From the NCBI GenBank assembly GCA_943704525.1, contig CALSCQ010002849.1, positions 1 to 23,230 of the forward strand: a DNA stretch of 23,230 nucleotides, in the 5' to 3' direction. A model generated the notes under the pieces. The model saw nothing but the letters and a program-made list of their open reading frames with translations. It was not told where the DNA came from and did not search any database. Below are positions 16,233 through 23,230 of the stretch, piece by piece. The DNA comes from Pigoraptor vietnamica. Its lineage: Eukaryota; Opisthokonta; Filasterea. Each line of letters opens with the position of its first letter. Within the stretch, counting starts at the first letter, position 1. Both the position numbers and the translations under genes were made by a program.

Positions 16233-19193
16233 CTAATTGCATTGTGTTAAGTCAACACAAAACGTCTCGGGGCAACCCCTTCCGACACAGCCTGGCAGGA
16301 GACGCAAATGAACAGTCATTACGCGCACAGGACCACGGGCCCTTGTTGCCGACAGTGGAGACTCGAGCTTCTGGGCGCAGCTCGAGCAGGTGTCCACGCG
16401 CTGCCGCGGCGCGCACTCCGCTCCGTGCACGCAAAAGCTCGCGACAGGACAGGCCAACTGCACGCCACGCATCGCCTGAGCATTTGGAGGCCCTTGCATT
16501 AACTCTTCGATGATCCGGTCCTTTTCGTCCACGGCGTCCAGCAGCCGCCCGAGTGTTTGTCTGTAACGCAGTCCACGCCCTGACTCGAGGGGTCGCGATG
16601 CATGCGTGGATTACAGACTGCCATCCACACAGCTCAACGACGCAGCCTGTTCAGCGCCACGTACGACGAATACCGCGCCTCGACGAGAGCGCCCACATCA
16701 ATCTGTCGCACGCGGCGCTTATCCGCAGCTGGAGGGGCCTGTCGCGGGGGCCGGTATCCCGCAGCGTCCCCAAGCGCGGACATGGCGTGCGAGATGCGAC
16801 GCTCGGCTTCGGCGTCGTGTTCTTCCTCCCTGTCCTCGCCAGCCGAGCCGCCCGATCCGCCAAAGTTAGCTTCCGTCCGCTCGTCGCGGAGGGCAGTCGA
16901 GAGGAAACGAAGCACCGCCGTGCGAAAGATCAACTCGGCCGTGCGTTGCGAGATGCCGTCGCCCGACAGACCAGACAGGCGGCAGGGGAGCGGCAGCAGC
17001 GCACACAGATCACCAAAGGAGTGGCTCGTTGCGCCCTTCACCGTGACCCACACGCGCTGGCCGTTCGAGGGGGATGCCGACGAGCCCGCGTCAGCCGATG
17101 GGTCTAGAGCGGCCGGGGGAAAGGCAATCTGCGACAGCGCGGAATAGCGCTGTGCGGGATCGGCGCCGTCGCCAGCAACATATGTCTCCGTGTTTGTGGC
17201 CGAGTGTTGGTGCCTGCGTGCCCCTCGTTCCGAGTCGATGAGGACGACATGGGCGCGGCAAGTGCGTGCGACGTCTTCCTGCGCGAGCGGCGACGACCCT
17301 GCGCAAAGGCATTGGATAGTGAGTTGCGCGTTCACTGATAAAGCAGCACATGACAAAGAAAATGTAGCGAACACGTACATGCATCCACGGCGACCGCGGC
17401 GGCGATGCGCTGGTCGTGGAACGCGGCACACAGCGCCGTGGAACCTCCGAGACCGATGCCGACGACGCCGACGCCGCATTCCAACGCAAGGCGGCCGCGA
17501 AACATGGGACTGAGCAGGGCGTGCGGGGAGTGGTGAGGGTCATCGCAATGTACAGTTGACGTGCGAGCTCATTGCGTCGATTACAGCGGTCAGTGGACAC
17601 GAGGTGTGCGGGGAGAGGTCATGGTCATCGCAATGTACAGTTACGTGCGACGAGCTCATTGCGGCAACTACAGCGGTCAGTGGACAGCGGTCCAAACCCC
17701 CGCGAGTGCGCGAATTAGAAGAAGTTCGGCCGAGACGACGACTTACACTTCACGCCCGGCGTTCAGGTCGAGCAGCTTGTCCAGCACAAATGACACCTCC
17801 GACACGCGCTGCTCCAGTTGTCGCCGGCGATAGGCCCGCACAACGCGCGACCCACTCGCCTCACTAGCCCCAGCCGCGCCAGCCTTCTCTTCTACGCCGT
17901 CGTCGTCTGCACGCGGAGGGTCGCAGTAGGGAATGGAGCTGCCGTCCGGGTACGGTGCCACGCACGCGCTCCCGTCGGCGTGGTTCACGCACGCGACAAG
18001 GAAGCCGTGGCTAGCAAGCTCACACGCCAGCCGCCCAGAGAACGAGTCGGACTGCCTGTCGTCGTGCGAAACCACCACGCACCGCAGATGTCGCTGCGCG
18101 GGCGGCGCCGTGTTGTTCGCGGAGGACAGCTGCTCAAAGGCGGAGACCGTCGCGCGCGCTATCGTCGCGCCCTCAAGCGCCCGCAACGACGCGTTCTCCA
18201 AGTGTCCCGTGACGAGAGAGACCCACCGCGGCAGCCCGGAGTGCGCAATCGTCGCATCAACAACAGTCCCTGCGGATACGCCGTCGCCTTCTGCGGAAGC
18301 GACTGCCGCAAAGTATCGCGCGGCGGGGCGTGCGTCGTACTCGTTCTCCATGGCGGGATAGAAGAGGCGCGCGACGACGTCGTGCTCTGACTCTGCGTGC
18401 ACTGGATCGCGGTCGTTGTCCGTGTTGTGAGGCGTGAGGGCGATGGGGGCGATCCCGGTACCCGTGAGACGCACTCGCAGCGTGCCGACGGTGTGCGGAC
18501 CAGTGGGTCTTGGAGGGACGACGACAGGGAACTGGGCGCAAGGCCATGAAATGTGAGTGCATGCGTGTTTTTGTTGCGTTCGGAGAAGGATGCGCAAGTT
18601 GTAATCGGCGAAGGAAGCAGGAGGATGAACGGGCAAAGATGCCGACAACACTCACCAGGAACGTCAACAAGCCCGAGACCGCGATTGCACTGCATCCGAG
18701 AGAGGGGAGCGAGCGTTGGCTCATGCACACTGTCGCACACACTCAACGCGTACATCACACTCTCCCCCCTAAGACATGCGCCTACACGTGACATTAGGAC
18801 GCACACACAATTACGAACGTGAGCGCTCGCAGGCACGCACCTCCACATCGACACGTCCAGCACAGGCCCCCCATACGACGCCGGCAGCATCACCCCCACC
18901 GCCACCGCATACAGAGGATAGAGCTGCCATCGCACGCCTTCGATAAGCGCCTGCAGGATGCAGAAGACGGCCGGTAGCGTGTGCACGTACACACGCGCAA
19001 CGTCCAAGAACGACAACGCGCCATCGCCACTCCCGAGTGAAGGATGCCGCGTGCCACTCAGCGCGGCGCCGGGTGAAATGGCGTCGCTGTGGCCCACTAC
19101 TTCTTCGTGTTCGCCAGCGGCCGGAAAGTGAAGATGGCGGAGGTGCGTGCACAGCGCGCACGCAAGCAGCGCAAGTGCCTCGTAGCGAAACAT
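16233..19193 (-). CDS. Membrane-anchored PAF-acetylhydrolase-like alpha/beta hydrolase, nucleophile Ser replaced
   Basis: Six exons: 19193-18841, 18689-18656, 18531-17747, 17509-17379, 17298-16665, 16560-16233 (stop TAG); phases match, about 754 residues. The N-terminus has about four hydrophobic segments (ALALLACALC, VHTLPAVFCILQALI, YAVAVGVML, AIAVSGLLTFL) and an EGVRWQLYPLY loop. The hydrolase part begins PPRPTGPHTVGT, as in PAF-acetylhydrolases, followed by VARLFYPA and ELASHGFLVACVNHADGSA. The nucleophile elbow reads GIGLGGSTAL where human PLA2G7 has GHSFGGATVI, so Gly410 replaces the catalytic Ser. Next come DQRIAAAVAVDAW (Asp433 kept; human ALDAW), VLIDSE and KGATSHSFGDL (His527 probably kept). 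Family members hydrolyse short-chain or oxidised phospholipids; this one may be inactive. The last exon is uncertain: without splicing at 16664, translation ends at a TGA at 16634. That exon adds a coiled segment (LLDAVDEKDRIIEELM) and a Cys-rich end. Confidence 0.8.
17521..17686. repeat. Tandem duplication of about 85 bases within an intron
   Basis: Copy 1 (17521-17599) and copy 2 (17606-17686) share GTGCGGGGAG, TCATCGCAATGTACAGTT, GAGCTCATTGCG and TACAGCGGTCAGTGGACA in order, with small indels. Both lie in the 237-base intron between exons 3 and 4 of the PAF-acetylhydrolase-like gene. Copy 1 abuts the exon 4 acceptor. Confidence 0.9.
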
Positions 19194-19697
19194 TCGCCGT
19201 GTGAGGCGAAGGAGGGCCGGTGCCGCGACGACTGCCAAGACAGGTCAGGCCGACATTTGCAAGGTACTGTCGCCGTGTGTGCGCACTGCGGCGTGCGTTC
19301 TCGTTCTGTGAAGGCACTGGCGTGTGTTTGACAGCTTTTGGCAAGTGGGCTTTTTGGCGCCCCAGCTGCCTCGTATTTTTTTTTTACGTCATCTCAAAAA
19401 CTTTGTTGACTCGTCACGCAAAAAAAACGCAGATAAAAGGGCGCAACCGCCCGTTGAGAACCACCAAGAGCACACACACACATACAACCACACAAGACAC
19501 CGAACGAACGCGCACGTACACAGAACAGCAACTGTATCGAAGCACGCCCACTACGCAAAACGCCGGTCCGCACGTGCGCCCTCAAAAGCGACACGCGCGA
19601 ACAGCGTCCTCGTCGCCCTCAGCACACACGCAGTCCCCTGGAGTCGGCCCACTCGAGCTCGCCGACCTTCTCGCCCTCAGCACACACGCAGCCCGCC
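19194..19697. other. Intergenic region between the myosin 3' end and the PAF-acetylhydrolase-like gene
   Basis: About 500 bases between two minus-strand genes should hold the myosin 3' untranslated region and the downstream gene's promoter. A T run (about 19377-19385) and an A run (about 19421-19427) occur in the middle. The part next to the myosin stop carries a duplicated copy of the gene's last codons. I see no further gene. Confidence 0.6.
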
Positions 19698-19723
19698 CTA
19701 CTCGAGTTCGCCGACCTTCTCGC
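19613..19723. repeat. Nested short direct repeats at the myosin 3' end
   Basis: The block ACTCGAG[CT]TCGCCGACC occurs at 19651 and again at 19700, where it encodes the last residues of the myosin (VGELE, stop). The block TCGCCCTCAGCACACACGCA occurs at 19613 and at 19671. Together they describe a partial tandem duplication of the end of the coding region into its 3' untranslated region. Confidence 0.85.
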
Positions 19724-22700
19724 GGATGGCCTTGAAATCAAAGTTGCGCGGCAGCGTGCCCGTCTCCATGAACTTGTGGAACTGCTGCTCGTTGAGCCCG
19801 CCCAGCAGCTCCGCGGGGATCGCCTCGCTCGGCATGCGCGTGCGAAGCTTGGCGGCCGCGGGCTGGTTCTTCTGTGCGTCGATGAGGCTGTTGGCGCTCT
19901 TCGGGCACGTGACGACGAGGCTCTTGTGGTCGCCCTTCTCGATCGCGAGCTCCTCGACGTCCTCCACCTTGAACTTGATCATCTGCTGCTTGTCCTTGAC
20001 GCTCACAGAGATCTGCTCGACAATGTTGACCTTGAACTGGAACTTGGTGTGCATCTCGTACTGCCGCGCGATCTTCGTCACGAGCTCGATGAGCGTCTCG
20101 GTCATAAAGATAAAGTCGCCCTTCTTCTTGTCCTTCGCCGGGAGCTCCTTGATGTCAATGTGCAGCACGAGGATAAAGTCGTTGAACGGGCTCACGGAGA
20201 GGCCGCTGAGGGCGTCAAAGGGGATGATCGACTTGACCTTGAACGAGATCTCGAGCACGTACACGTTCTTGTTCGTGACGACGAGGATACGCGGCTCGCG
20301 CTTGTAGTTCGCGCGGTCCATCTTCACGACGAGGCTGCCGTAGATGATGCGCTCGTCGGGGTTCGCAAACAGCGTCTGCCACCGCTTGCTGCGCGCGGGA
20401 GTGAGGTGGGAGGGTACAGAGTGAGCCTCTTGGTGCGACAATGAGCGTTGCACACACGCACACACACAATACTAACACGCAATGCGATCAAGCGTAGGCA
20501 CAACCCTACGCGCGCACACCCACATGTTCTTGTCCGTCTCGTACGCGACCATGTTCCCGCGGAACAGCTCCGCGACCGACGCCGGATACACCGACTTGCG
20601 GCCGCTGAAGAGATCCGACGCCGTCTCCTTCGCCATGAGCATCTCCTTCTGCTCGGGCGTTATCAGCGCGCGGTACTTGCCCGCCGCCCACCGCTTGAAG
20701 ATCAGCTGGAGGTTGAACACCGTCTCCTGCACCCAGCGAACCTTCGTCGTCGGCCACGACCCGACCGTGTACTTGTCGCCCTTCACGTAGCCCGTCCGCT
20801 TCGTCACCTTGAACGCCGCCGCGACGGCCTTGAGCGTCGCGCGCGCGAGGTGGCGCTTGAACACGCGGCGGATGCGCACGGCCGCCGCCGTCTCGTTCTT
20901 CTTGCGGTTGTAGGCGTCGACGCGCTTCTTCACCCACGCCTTCTCCGTCGGCGTCATCCAGTCGAGCGACTTTTGCGCGGCCTTCGTCTCGCAGTGTGTC
21001 CCGAGCCACGCAATGTACATCTTGCGCAACTTCTTCACGCGGTACCGACGCAGCGCGCGCCGAATGTTGCTCTGAATCTTGATCGTCGCCGCGCGCAGTT
21101 TCTTGTACGCCGTGCGCTTGACGTGCATCTTCCAGGTCGCCTGCATCTTGGCCACGAGAATTTGGATGCGCTTCTCGCGGAGGTCCTCGATCGTGAAGAT
21201 GGTCGTGGGCGACTTGATGAAGAGCTTCGTGTTGCCGTACAAAAAGGCGGTCGAGGGTATCTTGACATACTCGAGAATCTTCTTCACGCCCTCCTTCGCA
21301 AAGCCCTGTCGGCGGCGCGTGCGGTCGTCGTCAGCAAGAGAGAGGAAAACAAGCACACACACGCAGCACATTCGAGGCGGAGATATCACGGGGCACATCA
21401 TGTTGCGTATATCGGCCGCGACGCCCCAACACCAAAAACATCCTCGATTAAAAAGAGAAAAAGAAAGAAAGAAAAAGGAGAGAAAAGACACGACCTCGCA
21501 CGCGCTGTGCGAACCTGGTCAATGACGCGCGACGTGATGAACTTCTGGACGCCGGCCTCGGCCACGCTGAGGCGGCGACCGCTCCTCGACATGCGCCGCT
21601 GGGGTGCGCCGGGCTCCTCCCACTGCGAGGACACACAGCACGCGCGCGTCAACAACACAGCCACAGTAGGTCACAACGAACAAGCCAGTCTATTACTCAA
21701 GTCAAAATAGGTTGCCGCTGCACAATATCCTACAGACGACGCAGACATGCGATCTCGCTGCTTTTAACCCAAGCAAGAAGTCGCCTTCGCACCTTCGGCC
21801 ACGTCGCCGGGCAGAGCATCTTGTAGCGGTCCACGAATCGGCTGTACAGCTGCCGGAAGGCGTAACCGGCGCGCCGCACGCGCACGTTCTCGAGGAGACC
21901 AAGGTAGCGGATCTGTTTCGAGTTGAGAGGCGCACGGGTGTTAGGGGCGTCCGTTGTGCGAACAGGTGCGTCACGCGTGCGCGGCTCTTCTCGGTGGCAG
22001 CGCGCGTGCGCATGATACGCGTGGGACAGTGGCATAGAATGAGACAACGCGCAGCATGTGGCTGCAGGCACACCTGGTGGAGGCAGAGCTCGTCGTCGAA
22101 GAGGCCGCCCTTCTTCTTCTCGTTCGACTTGATGCAGCGCACATAGTGCGGCGACTTGATCAGCAGCGACGCAGCGAGCTCGTTCACCTGCGGCGGCACG
22201 GGAATTCCAGACGTCAAGACGCGATGAACAGCGCACACACGTGCCCAATAGACTGTCACCCACACTTCTACGACGGAACAAGACGCACGCAAGGACGCAC
22301 GCACGCGACACTGCGAGCGCATTGAAAGTTTGACACGCACCGACTTCTTGAACTGCGTGGCCGCGGTGACCGGGCGCTTCATGAGCTCCTGGTCCGAGAG
22401 GCCGCCCTCGGGGAAGATGCCCTTGAGGCGCTCGTTCTTCGACGAGAACATGGCGCGCGAGAGGTCCTTGAAGAGCGTGTCCTTGTTCTTGTCAAGGAAG
22501 CCGTTGCTGTCGTACGTCACGTCGCCGGCGTAATCTGCGCCCGTGGCGTGGGTTAGGCAGCCTGTCGATATAGTGTGCGTCTGTGTGTGTGTGTGTGCGT
22601 GCGTGTGTGTGTGTGTGTGTGTGTGTCCGTGCGTGTGTGTGTGTGTGCGCGCGCGCGTGCGTGCGTGTGTGTGCGTGTGTGTGCGTTTGTGCAAGAAACA

Positions 22701-23198
22701 AGGAACGCTGCAAGGAACACGTACGCTTCAGCGTGAATGTGCCGTCGTTGATCTGCTTGGTGGAAAAGTGCGCGTGGCCCTTGAACCGCTGCATCATCTT
22801 ATCGAGGAACTGCTTGTCGCTGTTGTTCTGCAGCAGACCCTGCTCGTCTGCGAGGGATGAGGAACAGCGTCAGCGATGCAGGACGCGGGACACTTACACG
22901 ATGCCCCCACAACACGTGCAACACCACAGCCTCCTCCTTCTTTCCCCTTCCCCCGTCCCCGCATCTCAACCGCCATCCAAAATCAAACACGACAAGTCAC
23001 AAACTGCATTCGGAACTGGAAGGAAAGTGAAAAAAGAAATAGAGGGAGGGGGGAAAAAAAGCATTCGGGAGTTGGGGTGTCGCACGCACCCATGACGGCG
23101 ATGAGGCCCGCAGGGGTCGCCTCGATGAGGTCGCAGATGATGGCATTGTTGAAGTAATCAATGTGCACCCAGTCAATGCCCTCGCGCTGGTACTCCTC
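19698..23198 (-). CDS. MYO1: Class I myosin heavy chain, C-terminal two thirds (partial at the right edge)
   Basis: Eight exons lie in the window: 23198-23090, 22847-22725, 22534-22341, 22187-22074, 21912-21793, 21622-21515, 21305-20518, 20388-19698 (stop TAG). Together they give 748 residues; the gene continues past 23230. Motor-domain blocks are [65 protein letters not shown] (relay and actin-binding region) and [19 protein letters not shown]. The converter follows, with an unusual Arg/Ser-rich insert, then [20 protein letters not shown] and two IQ-like motifs ([31 protein letters not shown]) for calmodulin-type light chains. The tail is a TH1 domain ([55 protein letters not shown]), a basic lipid-binding module. 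No SH3 or GPA-rich TH2 region follows, so this is a short-tailed myosin I. It would link membranes to actin in endocytosis, protrusion or cortical tension. Confidence 0.96.
22535..22724. repeat. Myosin intron with a (GT)n tract
   Basis: A GT-rich tract of about 110 bases (about 22573-22690) with GC interruptions fills most of a 190-base intron of the myosin gene. It reads as CA on the sense strand, close to the acceptor. Confidence 0.9.
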
Positions 23199-23230
23199 CT
23201 GCAAGCACGGGGGGGGGACAAGGGGTCAGA

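Noticed and set aside
20448-21710. A 420-codon plus-strand open frame opposite the myosin gene
   Set aside because: It is the GC-driven antisense shadow of the myosin IQ and TH1 exons, Arg- and Leu-rich with no domain of its own.

Overview
The window is nuclear DNA from a GC-rich, intron-dense microbial eukaryote. Every protein gene I could model is cut by short introns (roughly 70-200 bases) with GT-AG borders. Most donors are GTGCGT, GTGGGT or GTGAGT, and many introns are filled with CA/GT or CT/GA tracts. The gene set points to a flagellated or amoeboid protist near the opisthokont-amoebozoan part of the tree: a class I myosin with a bare TH1 tail, a cytoplasmic dynein light intermediate chain, TRM6, PET117, a PA14/fibro-slime adhesin and an FG-GAP membrane protein. 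An apusomonad-like organism would fit, but that placement is inference.

Layout: (1) 136-535 (+), the 3' end of a dynein light intermediate chain gene. (2) 830-1145 (-), a two-exon PET117 gene of 81 codons. (3) 1522-4378 (-), TRM6 in 11 exons. (4) 4706-7121 (+), an RPUSD2/Rib2-type pseudouridine synthase in 9 exons, sharing a 327-base divergent promoter with TRM6. (5) 7403-9837 (-), a type I membrane protein with signal peptide, fibro-slime/PA14 domain, two cadherin-like repeats, one membrane helix and an integrin-beta-like cytoplasmic tail with two NPxY motifs. (6) 10456-13110 (+), a type I membrane protein with exactly seven FG repeats, transcribed head to head with (5). (7) about 13550-15850 (+), a decayed, intronless, kinase-like gene. 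(8) 16233-19193 (-), a membrane-anchored PAF-acetylhydrolase-like protein whose nucleophile serine appears to be glycine. (9) 19698-23198 (-), the 3' two thirds of a class I myosin gene that continues beyond the right edge.

The most interesting part is the pair (5)+(6). One protein carries an integrin-beta-like tail on a non-integrin ectodomain. Its divergent neighbour has a seven-repeat, integrin-alpha-like propeller. The two membrane helices share the pattern [ND]-MLA-[IL]-ILG-xxx-GG. I infer a candidate two-component adhesion receptor that is not a canonical integrin. A cytoskeletal theme (dynein subunit, class I myosin, NPxY tail) also runs through the window, though neighbourhood alone does not prove a link. 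All exon models were made by eye from reading frame, splice borders, phase matching and remembered family sequences. Nothing was run against a database.
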